Source of the DNA: Zantedeschia hybrid cultivar
Taxonomy: Eukaryota; Streptophyta; Magnoliopsida; Alismatales; Araceae
Length of the DNA stretch: 64,000 nt
Direction: 5' to 3'
NCBI GenBank assembly: GCA_030544215.1
Contig: JARZZO010000014.1
Coordinates: forward strand, 17,518,234-17,582,233
The translations under genes were made by a program, and so were the position numbers. The notes under the pieces are model-generated. The model saw nothing but the letters and a program-made list of their open reading frames with translations. It was not told the DNA's origin and made no database searches. Shown in pieces: positions 10,646 through 19,845 of the stretch (position 1 is its first letter; the number at the start of each line of letters is the position of its first letter).

Positions 10646-12019
10646 ATGCCCATGGCTTTTCTCAAGAGAAGCCTCCTCGTGGCGACGCTGCTGGCGATGG
10701 CGGCGGTCTCTCTTGCCGCTGACCACCCCTTTCTCTCATGGCCCGGGCCGTCGCCTTACCAGCGATATCCAGAGCCGCCGGCCCTTACCCCGGCCAAGCA
10801 CCCCGCGTCCCCCTCTTCGGCCCCACTGCCGTCGACCCACTACACGCAATCTCCTGCACCGGCCAAGCAGACGACAGCGGCGCCCTCGCCCACGCTGCAA
10901 CCCCATCAAGGCGCTCCGTCTCCGGTGCCGACTCCCGCTCTGTCTCCGAAGACAGCGATCTCCCCATCGCCAGCGCTGCAGCAGTCTCAGAACAGTCATG
11001 CTCCTGCCTTCTCTCCCTTCGTGTCTCCTAAGCCCGTTATAACACACTCGCCGTCCCCGCAGCCGACGCAGAGCACTCCGTATCCTTCCTCGCCTCCGAC
11101 AGCGTCTTCCAGGCCAGTGATGTCCCCCTTCGTGTCTCCTATGCCAGTTATAACACACTCGCCGTCCCCGCAGCCGACCCAAAGAACTCTGTCTCCTTCC
11201 TCGTCCCCGACAGCGACTTCCAGGCCAGTGATGTCCCCCTTCGTGTCTCCTAAACCAGTTGTAACACACTCGCCGTCCCCGCAGCCGACTCAGAGCACAC
11301 CGTCTCCTTCCTCGTCTCCGACAACGTCCTCCAGGCCAGTGATGTCCCCCACGCTAGCACCGCAGCCGGTTAAGAGCGCTCCTTCTCCTTCCTCGTCTCC
11401 CACCACGTCCCCAAAGCCGGTGATGCCCCCGACGACGTGGCCGCAGCACCCGTGGGCCAGTCCGTCTCCTTCCTCGTCTCCGACCATGTCCTCTAAGCCT
11501 GTGACATCCCCTACCTCGGCACCGCTGCCGCCCCACATCACTCCGTCTCCTTCCACGTCTCTTGATCTGCCTGCGTTATCCCCTTCGACGTCACCGCAGC
11601 CGCCCCACGTTGCACCATCCCCTGCCTCATCTGGTTATAAGCTGGTGATTCCCCCAATGTCGTCTCCGTCTCCTGCCTCCGCTCCGACCGTGTCTTCTAA
11701 GCCGGGGATGTCCTCTACGCTGGCACCGCTGCCGCCCCACGTCACTTCGTCTCCTGCCTTGGCTCCTGGCGTACCTTCCGAGCAAGTGATGTCCCCTGCG
11801 ACGACGCCACAGCCGCCTCAGATCATCCCGCCTCCCGCTTCTTCCCATGATATGCCGGTGATGTCTCCCCCTCTGCCGCCGTCTGCCGTCGCGGGCCCTC
11901 CTGGGCTGAAGTGGTCAGACACCCCGGCGCCGGCACCCAGCGCCTCCGGCTCCATGAAGTTGGCATTTTCCTCCGCCACATTGGTCGGTTTTGTAGCGTC
12001 CGCAGTGGTATTACTTTAG
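10646..12019 (+). CDS. Classical arabinogalactan / Pro-Ser-rich GPI-anchored protein
   Basis: Intronless, 457 residues from the ATG at 10646 (a second ATG at 10652 has good context). Three parts: an N-terminal signal peptide (about residues 1-25, LLVATLLAMAAVSLAA); a ~400-residue domain of Pro, Ser, Thr and Ala with abundant AP, SP and TP dipeptides, the hydroxyproline-O-glycosylation signals of arabinogalactan proteins; and a C-terminal Ser-Gly-Ser followed by a hydrophobic tail (AFSSATLVGFVASAVVLL), a GPI-anchor signal. The middle contains related blocks of about 27-42 residues (SPSPQPTQ...SPSSSPT...SRPVMSP), best preserved between 11030 and 11560. Predicted to be secreted, glycosylated and held at the outer plasma membrane or wall. 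Longer than the common 130-200-residue classical AGPs. High GC gives open frames on the other strand that are not genes. Confidence 0.88.
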   Translation: MPMAFLKRSLLVATLLAMAAVSLAADHPFLSWPGPSPYQRYPEPPALTPAKHPASPSSAPLPSTHYTQSPAPAKQTTAAPSPTLQPHQGAPSPVPTPALSPKTAISPSPALQQSQNSHAPAFSPFVSPKPVITHSPSPQPTQSTPYPSSPPTASSRPVMSPFVSPMPVITHSPSPQPTQRTLSPSSSPTATSRPVMSPFVSPKPVVTHSPSPQPTQSTPSPSSSPTTSSRPVMSPTLAPQPVKSAPSPSSSPTTSPKPVMPPTTWPQHPWASPSPSSSPTMSSKPVTSPTSAPLPPHITPSPSTSLDLPALSPSTSPQPPHVAPSPASSGYKLVIPPMSSPSPASAPTVSSKPGMSSTLAPLPPHVTSSPALAPGVPSEQVMSPATTPQPPQIIPPPASSHDMPVMSPPLPPSAVAGPPGLKWSDTPAPAPSASGSMKLAFSSATLVGFVASAVVLL

Positions 12020-12370
12020 GCCTTTCGATAGATGTCGTAGTCGCCGTCGAGCGCTTGTTTTAGGGTTTTGATTGCTGTTGTTAACTTTGGTTTGTCATTT
12101 CTTACTCCCCTGGATTATTTTTAGTGCAAATTATAATTACCGATTCCATGCATTCATGAATTATGGTTTCATCTGACGTTAGATAATATTTAGATGTAAC
12201 TTAATAAAATTTGGACGAAGTTACCTTAAAAAAATTGTTTATCATAAACGTATGTTCTGTATACTCATATATATAAACATAATTAACTTTATAATAAACC
12301 TTAGAGATACATCAAGCATACTGTGAACGGATACCCAACTTCGGATTATCAGTCATGTTTCCGTCTGTAT

Positions 12371-12552
12371 TAATAGATATGAAATTCCGTTAAAGACCAT
12401 TTGTTAAGTTATAGAAAACGAAAATAGATCTCCGATAATTATAAGAGTCAAAAATAAAAACATTCATTTTCGCATCCGCTAACCTGTTTCTCTCCGATAA
12501 TCATAAGAGTCAAAAATGAAAACATTCATTTTCGCATCCGCTAACCTGTTTC
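12371..12552 (+). repeat. Dispersed repeat C, copy 2, with internal tandem duplication
   Basis: Matches 7188-7322 in opposite orientation. Inside it a block of about 62 bp (CTCCGATAATNATAAGAGTC...CGCATCCGCTAACCTGTTT) is present twice in tandem with two or three differences, from about 12431 and 12493. Confidence 0.65.
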
Positions 12553-13289
12553 TCTCTCATTAGTGAGAATATCTCTTGATAGTTTATAAAAGTAAGGCTA
12601 CAGTAAGAAGTTGGAAACTTTTAAAAATTTAATATGATTTTATGGTTTATATTTGGGTATATTCATATGTAAATTTATATCAATAGATAACACAGATTGC
12701 AAAATTTAAAATTTATAGATTGCTAATTTTTACATATATTAAAACTTTGCAGGTTTAGATTTTTTAATTACTAGAAGAACATTTATCGAAAAGTGAATAA
12801 TAATAGTCATAAATAACTTCTTAGTATAACGATGATGATTCCGTTTACTTTCATTTTCGTTTTCGATTTCTGATTTAAAAGTGAAAATAGATGTAAAAGC
12901 ATAAACGCTCACTTGGATGTTTTAGTCTTTGATAAATCTTATAGAAAATAGAAGCTGAAAGTGTCATGTCCGTTTCCATCTTTGACCCGTTGACAACCCT
13001 AACCAAGACCATGCAAATTTACTGAAATCATGCTTGCGGAGAGATTTTGAATATATGATAAACAAATTCATAATAAATTTATTTTTATACTCCTAACTTA
13101 GCGTACAATACATATTGCTAATCTGTAGAAATATGTTTTGAAATCTAAATATTTTAAAATTATTTAAATTAAGTTAGAATATATGAAATCTAATTCCCAT
13201 AATACGAAGGTTGGCAAAAAGTGAGTTCGTTGTCATAGATTGTCAAAATTTCCTAAAAATAGAAACTGTTGATCTTTAAGATGCATTAA

Positions 13290-13690
13290 CTAAGAAAGAC
13301 TCCTTAAAGTTCAAAAACAAGTTAATATACGATAGATGTGAAGCATGTTATGTTATATGGTATTAGGCTATAAAAAAGATCACGTACAAAAATATGCATA
13401 GATGGATGTAGAGAAGTATTAGAAAGAATAAAAATACACGGTGAGCATATAGAATCATAGATGGTGATTTGGGTAACATTAAGTTTAGAGAAATAGACTA
13501 CCAACATGGTTCAGTCATCTAAATTAGAATCGAAGATGATAAAAAAGACATTGAACAGTCTAAGACGAGGTGGTTGAATGTGGTAAGAAGATATTAGAAC
13601 TTCTTATAACATTTGATTGATTAATTAGAATAGTATAAAAGACTCGTATAGCCAACTTTAAATAGAGGAGATAAGATTATGATGATGACA
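13290..13690 (+). pseudogene. Possible 3' tail of a decayed plant LINE
   Basis: Weak, multiply interrupted resemblance to the C-terminal part of plant L1-type reverse transcriptase ORFs: VMLYG, then an Arg/Lys-rich stretch with HGEHI, then RRGG/RWL-like sequence. It ends in a short ATG-rich repeat (GATTATGATGATGAC) like the simple-sequence 3' ends of these LINEs. Many stops. This is recognition by eye and could be wrong. Confidence 0.3.
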
Positions 13691-14329
13691 ATCTTTTAAA
13701 CAATTGTTAATTTTTTTATAAAATATGTTTACGACCAACCTAATTACATTTGTGGTTTGTATATAGAGAGGCGGTTAAACGGTAAAAAGGTGGACTTGTC
13801 CTCATCTTTTAGACTGGCAGTTATAAAATTTAATTGAAATCTGTGAGTTTTACGAGTCTTCTTGTGTTAACATTCTTGACATTCCGAGTGCAAGCTACGT
13901 GTATGTATCGGATGTTACATATTGCTGTTGTTGGATTTGGCCGTCTTCAAAACCCTAATTGAAACGAAAATCTACCTTTTTTTTTTTTTCCTTGTCATCA
14001 ACTTTAAAACTTTCTCAGTGAAAGATCGCAATCGTACACATAGCCAAGCGCAAGTGCAGAGTAGAGTTCGTCAAAAAATTCCTTAAGATTAAACTTATCT
14101 CATTCCCTTCAAAGGATTTTTCGGAAAGAAAATACTTCTTAGACCGTCCCTAGTCAAATTAGAGCGAGCCCTCCTATTCCCTTGAGTCATCTAGAAAGTT
14201 CACATGACCCATGTTCTATCATTAAATGTGTTTTGACATTATTTGGACGTCAACACATATGGAGACATCTGATTAAAAAATTAATAAAAAGTTTACGACT
14301 CAAATTAATTTTCGAGAAACATCATGAGG

Positions 14330-14475
14330 CACTCGCAAGCTTCAAGATGCACTTGAGCGCTCCAAGATGTTCAAGAGCACTTCAAGAAGCGCTCAAACAC
14401 TCCAAGATACTCTGGAGCACCAAGATGAGTTCAACAGCTTCAAGATGTTCTGGAGTGCTTCATGATGCTCTCTTG
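14330..14475 (+). repeat. Degenerate minisatellite (CTTCAAGATG / CTCCAAGATG)
   Basis: The decamers CTTCAAGATG and CTCCAAGATG and their variants recur at least six times, separated by GAGC-rich links (AGCGCTCCAAG, AGAGCACTTCAAG, TGGAGCACCAAG). The period is irregular, about 20-40 bp. Confidence 0.6.
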
Positions 14476-14904
14476 ATCACATGTTAGATAAAAAAAGTTA
14501 TTATTTTTTTAATATGGTGTCCCCATATGCACTAACGTGTGAATGACATCGAGACGTATTTAATGGAGGACAGAGACAATGTTAATTTTCCATATGAGTA
14601 AGGGGACAAGGAAACAAGTTCCAACTCAATTAAGGGTGATGCAACAAATATTACTCTTTGGGTAAACTTATTTTCCTCCTCTTTACACTTGCTAAATCCT
14701 ATCCAAACTTGTGCTCACAAGAACCACACTCATCGCTCACATCATGCTTGGCGTGGAGGACTGCGTGTTGGTCAATTGATGGCAACTTCACAAAACTTGT
14801 AAGTATCGTAGCCATATTTGGCTAAATATCGTACTATTTCTGTTAGAGGCAAAAATCTATCACGCTGAATATTTGATAATGACATGGAGATGAACAATTG
14901 TTAT

Positions 14905-15875
14905 TGATGTAGCCGAAGCTATCACGACCGGATTCCGAAACTGGAATCCGAAGTTCTGGATCCGGAGCTGGGTCGGATCGGTGTAAGAGGCCCGACAGGG
15001 ATCCGGAAGGCGACGGAGGCAGAGACGCGGTTGAGGATCCGAGGCCGAGAGTCGCTCGGTCGGAGGCTGGCTTGTCTCCGGAAGGCGGGGCCGAGGTTCC
15101 TTCGGCTGACGGACGGGCAGCGCGGAACCGAATCTCCCTCGGACGAGGGGCAGCCGGCGCACGGCGTCGAGACCGGGGAGAGGAGTCCGAGGTCAGCGGC
15201 CGAGACCGACTCGGGAAGGTCGGCGATGATTCGAACCGAGCCCCTGCAGGAGGGAAAGAAGAAGAAACCGGTCAGCAGGGGTCCCGGGCTTCGGCTTTAA
15301 GGAACCCCCTCCGACGGTTAAGTTAGCTTCTGAAGATGATTCGATTCAGAAGGCAAAGAGTAGCTTTAATGCTATTTGGACTATGGTCCTTGAGGGTCTC
15401 GGAGACATACCTTTGACAATAAATAGCGGGATATTTATAGCGGAAGATAGAGGATGGTTAACGATGAAAGCCGATATAAGACTATGTTCCGGGCTTATTG
15501 GTAAACCGCCATAGTGCCTAGTCCTCCACCGGAGTGGGGCGAACACAGCTGTTGGGCCGAAGGGAGTTGGGCCGCTGATGGGCCGAAGCCTGCTGGGCCA
15601 AGGGCTACTATGCCGCTTACGGGCCGAAGGCTGTTGGGCCGCTAATGGGCCGAAGCCTGTTGGGCCGGGGGCGACTGTGCCGCTTACGGGCCGAAGGCTG
15701 TTGGGCTGCTAATGGGCCGAAGCCTGTTGGGCCGGGGGCGACTGTGCCGCTTACGGGCCGAGGGCTGTTGGGCCGCTAATGGGCCGAAGGCTTCCTGAAG
15801 GCCTTCTGTTGCTGCTGCTGGGCTGAACTGGGTTTGGGTTTGTTTTAATGGGCCGAATCGGATTCTGCCTCATTA
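14905..15875 (-). repeat. 3' LTR of the outer element (971 bp)
   Basis: Matches 44457-45293 and 46604-47520. It contains a minus-strand TATA box (TATTTATA on plus at 15432-15439) and three copies of a 67-bp minisatellite, against one in the partner LTR. This alone explains the 134-bp length difference between the two LTRs. Confidence 0.9.
15580..15780. repeat. 67-bp minisatellite in LTR, 3 copies
   Basis: Units begin with GGGCCGAAGCCT at 15580, 15647 and 15714; the next GGGCCGAAGG is at 15781. The units are rich in GGGCCG / TGTTGGGCC. The same unit occurs once at 45132-45198 and twice at 47292-47425. Confidence 0.9.
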
Positions 15876-15894
15876 CATAGCCCCCCACTCTTGT
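15876..15894 (-). promoter_or_regulatory. Polypurine tract of the outer element
   Basis: On the minus strand the sequence immediately before the 3' LTR reads AAGAGTGGGGGGCTATG, a guanine-rich polypurine tract that would prime plus-strand DNA synthesis. It fixes the element's orientation. Confidence 0.8.
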
Positions 15895-16316
15895 CTTCCT
15901 CAGTTCTGAGATAGCGAGAGTATAGCCCGAAGCCTTTTGAGAAATAACGTAACAGGTGTTTTACCCGAAGCTTTCTGTTCTTTTTCTTGAGAAGAGGATG
16001 CCCTCGATCGGCCGAGGGTCAGCAGTCACTTATCCGTCTTCATTCGGGATGTAGTGACGAAGGCCTTTACCTCTTAAGGGCAAAGGGCCGAGCCTTCTGA
16101 CTCGTGTCAGGCTCCATTAACTGGACGGGATGGACGTCGCTTTTTCCGTCAGAACGGTCGCCTCGCGAAGAAGCACTGGACACGGGTCGCGCATCCGGCC
16201 GCCCCGTTAAAAACACAAAAAGATCCTGACCGGTCGCGGTTCGCGGGTCGCCTCGGCTCTCTGCCCGAGGTTCCACTCGGATTGTCGCCTCTTCCTTCCC
16301 TGGCACGCGGATCGGG

Positions 16317-16520
16317 ACACGTGGCGGGCATCCGAGTGATCAGCCGAAGGGTCGGAGCGCTTTCGGCCGTTGATCATTCTGCTCCAATTCTCGGAGTCTG
16401 TCCGTCATCATTACCGAAGGACGGTACACGTGGCGGGCATCCGAGAGAGGCGGTGAGACGAAGGGGAAGATCTCGGCCGTTGGCTTCGGCGGGAAGGGTT
16501 TCGAACAGCGCCTATAAATA
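16317..16520 (+). promoter_or_regulatory. Promoter of the antisense gene: two G-box repeats and TATA box
   Basis: A 20-bp direct repeat ACACGTGGCGGGCATCCGAG occurs at 16317-16336 and 16426-16445 and contains the plant G-box core CACGTG. A TATA box TATAAATA lies at 16513-16520, followed by a pyrimidine-rich leader up to the ATG at 16778. These face the plus strand, opposite to the outer element's own transcription, so the antisense gene appears to have a dedicated promoter. Confidence 0.7.
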
Positions 16521-17682
16521 GGAACCCCTCGCAGGGCACTGTTCTTCTTCCTGCTCCCTGCGCTCCCCTGCGATCATCTGAGCTCTCCTTCCTCTCCGGC
16601 GAAAGGCTAGCCCTCTAGAGGAGTTTCCGAGCTCGCCGGCTGTCGCAGGAAGATCTCCATCGCCCGGAGCTGTTGCTGGGGGAGCTGCTTTGGCTTGAGA
16701 GGCTGCGTCTGATCCAGGAGAGATCTTTTTCCCTTTGAGGGTAAGCCTCAATCTCCTTTCTTCATCACTGTGACCTTATGCCCCGCAGTCCTTCTTCGAG
16801 CGAGATTACCCCTTCAGACGAGGAGTATACCCCGTCTCATTCCCCCAAGTCTTCTCTGTCATCTCCTCTTACTTTGGATTCCCTTGCTTCTGCCATGGCG
16901 GACGGGGCCGAAGCCTCCGGTGCCGAAGGGTCCGAGGAGGCTCATACCCCGGGCCAGGCTTCCTCCTCGGAACGTCGCCGTCCCGAGACTGCTTTGGAAG
17001 CAGCCTGCGCCCTTTCGGATGAAGGGGTCAGCTACATCGCTTCTTACTACCAACTCCCTTCTTGGATGACCCCCTATCGGCCCAGTTCTCATACCAGGGC
17101 CAACACTCCTCGTCCGGGTAGTTTCTCTATTTATGAAGAAAGCTTCCGGGCGGGCTTTCGTCTTCCTCTCTCCACCTTCGTCATCAACCTTCTCTGTTTC
17201 TCCGGGCTGGCCCCGTCTCAATTTTTTCCCAATTCCTGGCGCACAGTCTTTTTGGCTGTGTTTGCCCATACGAAGATCATCCCCTCGATCAACATATTCC
17301 GCTACCTCTTCAAAATTCAAAGGCAGGGGAGATCCGAGTGGTATAGCTTCGTCCCTCGTCTTGGCCGAGGCATCTTCTCCGGGAAGCCTTCGTCCATTCA
17401 CGGCTGGAAGAGGAATTTCATTCTAGTTTCCCTTCCGGAGAATAAGAGGAGCGTGTGGCCCTTTCCTACCGAGTGGGCACCGCTGGCCGCAGGTGTAGAC
17501 ACGCTAATTTTGACGTCATTTCGAGTAAATTTCATATCATATAATAATCCCTCGAAATGGTCTGATAATTAATCATTAATTAATTTTTATTAATATTTTT
17601 GAGTGTCGGGTTTAACAGATGTGTTTAAGTTAATCAATTGAATTGATTTTAACTCAAATTTGAGTTAAAATATGAAGAATTC

Positions 17683-17980
17683 TAAAAGACGTCGACCCAC
17701 GTGGACGCTATTTAGAATTTATTCCTATTTTAACGTTTAAATTTGAATTTTAATTAATTAATTAATTAACTAAAAGGCGTCTGGGAAGGTCGACGCGTTT
17801 TAAGTTTCCTAAGTGATTTTAACTTCCCTTCCGGATGTTTATCCTTATCTTAATTAGTCTAAAAGACGTCTACATAGATGGACGCGTTTTACCTAATAAA
17901 GATAAAGATAAGTTTTCCCGGATATTTATTCTTATCTTAATTAATCTGAAAGGCGTCAGCCAAGGTGGACGCGTTTTAGA
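17683..17980. repeat. Four N10-spaced inverted repeats in the 5' LTR
   Basis: Each site has left core RCGTC and right core GACGC separated by exactly 10 bp, with A-rich left and T-rich right flanks. Spacers are GACCCACGTG, TGGGAAGGTC, TACATAGATG and AGCCAAGGTG. Sites are spaced about 90 bp apart and end about 100 bp before the TATA box. The 3' LTR carries the same four, offset by 18323 bp. See the findings for the whole family. Confidence 0.85.
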
Positions 17981-18077
17981 TAATTACAGATAAAGATGAA
18001 TTAATCAGTATTTATCTGTCGGTTAAGATGGATAAATTCGGGATTTTTCTATGTTAATCGCGAACGCAAGAAATGCC

Positions 18078-18085
18078 TATAAATA
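18078..18085 (+). promoter_or_regulatory. TATA box of the inner 5' LTR
   Basis: TATAAATA in GCCTATAAATACCC, followed by an A/G-rich leader. This is the expected Pol II promoter driving the genomic RNA of the inner element; the start of R would be about 25-35 bp downstream. Confidence 0.75.
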
Positions 18086-18818
18086 CCCTGCATGTTGAAG
18101 AGTAAAGAAAAAAAAAGAGAAGAGAATTGAATTGAGTTGAGCCATAGCGTTATAGCGAGTTGAAGATTGAAGCAACGTCGTAACGCCGGAGCGCTGCCAT
18201 TTCCAGAAGTCGGCGTCCCTTTCAAGATCTTCATCCTTTCAAAGCTTCAACCGATTGGGCATAAGTTTTTCATTACTGCATTTTCATTTTCATTTTCATT
18301 AGTTTCATTCTTCACATTCACTTCATGCAAACACACACCACAGCATAATCTTTCAAAAACCTACTTGATCTAAGGGGTTTCAAAGCCATTTAAAAAGTGA
18401 GTTTGCTGTTTTAAATATGCTTAAAATCATGATTAGTTCAGATACTGCTTCTACTTAAATTCTCATCATCATTGTTCCTTCGTTTTCTGTTTCTGTCTCT
18501 GCTGCACTCAACAACAACAAGAGATCAAAAGGGGGAAATCAAGCACAACTTCTGGACGATCCTCAACCTCAAATTCCACAGCAAGAACAAAAAGCAAAGA
18601 AAGGGCTCTCTTTCTTCAGCCGGCTGAGGAAGGGGAACCAAGGACTCAATCTTCCGCGTTTGAAAGGTAGGCGATCATATCTCTTTTGAAACTTTTTAAG
18701 TTAAAAGTTTCTGGCGATCACTGCACTTTAGTTGCTGTTTTTAATAGGTTAGTTTACACTAAACAACATAGATATTTCATGTTAATCACACGGTCATTCT
18801 AAGCACCTACAGCTTTTT

Positions 18819-18836
18819 TGGCGATCACGGTGGGAC
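18819..18836 (+). promoter_or_regulatory. Primer-binding site, tRNA-Arg type
   Basis: TGGCGATCACGGTGGGACTT begins 7 bp after the 5' LTR. Apart from about three mismatches it is complementary to the 3' end of a plant tRNA-Arg as I recall it (TGGCGACCACAGTGGGAGT in PBS orientation). A tRNA-Arg primer is the reported choice of Ogre elements. Confidence 0.6.
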
Positions 18837-19845
18837 TTGGTCTCGCCATCTTTTAGTCTCTTTTTGTTCTTGCTATCATCATATCGGGCACCCACGGTGC
18901 ACCATTTGTGTCTCTGGACACGTCCTCACCAATTGGTGAGTGTTTAGTTTAATTAATTTCCCTCGTGCACCACGTGCACACCCCAGTGGCAAGATCTTGC
19001 CCTCCCCTTGATTAATTCAAAAAGCTGTTTTTGTGATAAAAATGATGTGTGATTGATTGTTTTTCTAGTTGTTTAGTTAGTAAATCATCCTGTTTAAAAT
19101 CTGGAACTAAAAAAATTTTGCATGAGTCGATTGTTTACTGCTTTTTACTTTGTTTGAGGAGGATTCAACGCAGAAAATCCTCCTGGAAAATTGTTTATGC
19201 GAACTGAAAAGCGTCCAGGATCGCTGACGCGTTTCAAAAACGCGTCAACACCCCTAGACGCCTTTCAGGCTTCACAGTTTCTCTGCTGTCTGCATCTGCT
19301 TCTGCGAAAAATTAAGTTCTGTTTTGAATAGCGTCGACTACCATCGACGCGATTCAGACAGTTTCTTAATCTTTTTCAGTTTCCAGATTTCTGTGTTTTG
19401 AGTGCTAGCTACCCATTACTTACTAAGCATTAGAGGCCATCCAGGCCACAGGACATACGCATTGAGGCTAATACCCTCCTCTTCTTAGGAACACATTACT
19501 CGACGTCAGCAACTCTCTCTGATTGGGTTGGTCCCTTGATCAGACTAGAGAAGTTGACGTTGAGACCTCCATAAGTCCCCAAAATCAAGGTATTCCTCCT
19601 TGATCATCGGGCTGGTTGTACCAATTGAAGTCCCGGTTAGATTCTGAAAGCGTTGTGAGAGAAAGCCTTAGAGAATAACGGTGGAAATTGAACTGAAACT
19701 AGGATCCTTTCCCTGAGCGAAATTGTGGTTTAATCCAATTCAAATAACTCAACAAGGAATCCTAAAATCACGTTAAGCATCCACTTGTTTGATTAATCTC
19801 TGTACAACTTGTTTGATTAAATCTTTGAAAAGGGAATCTAACATC
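18837..19845 (+). other. 5' leader of the inner element
   Basis: About 1 kb untranslated stretch between primer site and gag ATG. It contains three N10-spaced inverted repeats (about 19204-19237, 19233-19268 and 19324-19358); the first two abut, sharing TTTCAAAAA. No open frame comparable to the ORF1 that precedes gag in pea Ogre was found. Confidence 0.6.

Larger units (their letters stand above)
12020..14899. other. Intergenic spacer, repeat remnants only
   Basis: AT-rich. It holds dispersed repeat C (12371-12552), a possible LINE tail (about 13290-13690) and a degenerate minisatellite (14330-14475), listed separately. No gene supported. Confidence 0.5.
17494..18811 (+). repeat. 5' LTR of the inner element (1318 bp)
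   Basis: Starts TG, ends CA, matches 35817-37134 base for base except about eight substitutions. Its U3 contains four copies of the 34-bp N10-spaced inverted repeat (17683-17716, 17771-17804, 17860-17893, 17947-17980, edges to within 1-2 bases), all upstream of the TATA box. Confidence 0.95.

Noticed and set aside
10736..11848. Several Arg/Gly-rich minus-strand open frames in the AGP gene
   Set aside because: They mirror the Pro/Ser codon repeats of the AGP gene and have no protein features of their own.
15031..15326. Gly/Arg/Glu-rich ORFs inside the outer LTRs (also 44583-44878 and 46596-47003)
   Set aside because: They recur at the same place in all three LTRs because the LTRs are homologous; GC-rich non-coding R/U5 sequence gives open frames by chance.
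17683..17980. N10 inverted repeats as RNA hairpins or terminators
   Set aside because: Arms usually carry the same internal mismatch, and the sites lie upstream of the LTR TATA box where they would not be in the main transcript start region. A DNA-site reading fits better.
19789..19845. Gag ORF starting at 19789
   Set aside because: That codon is TTG. The first ATG in frame is at 19846, which I used.
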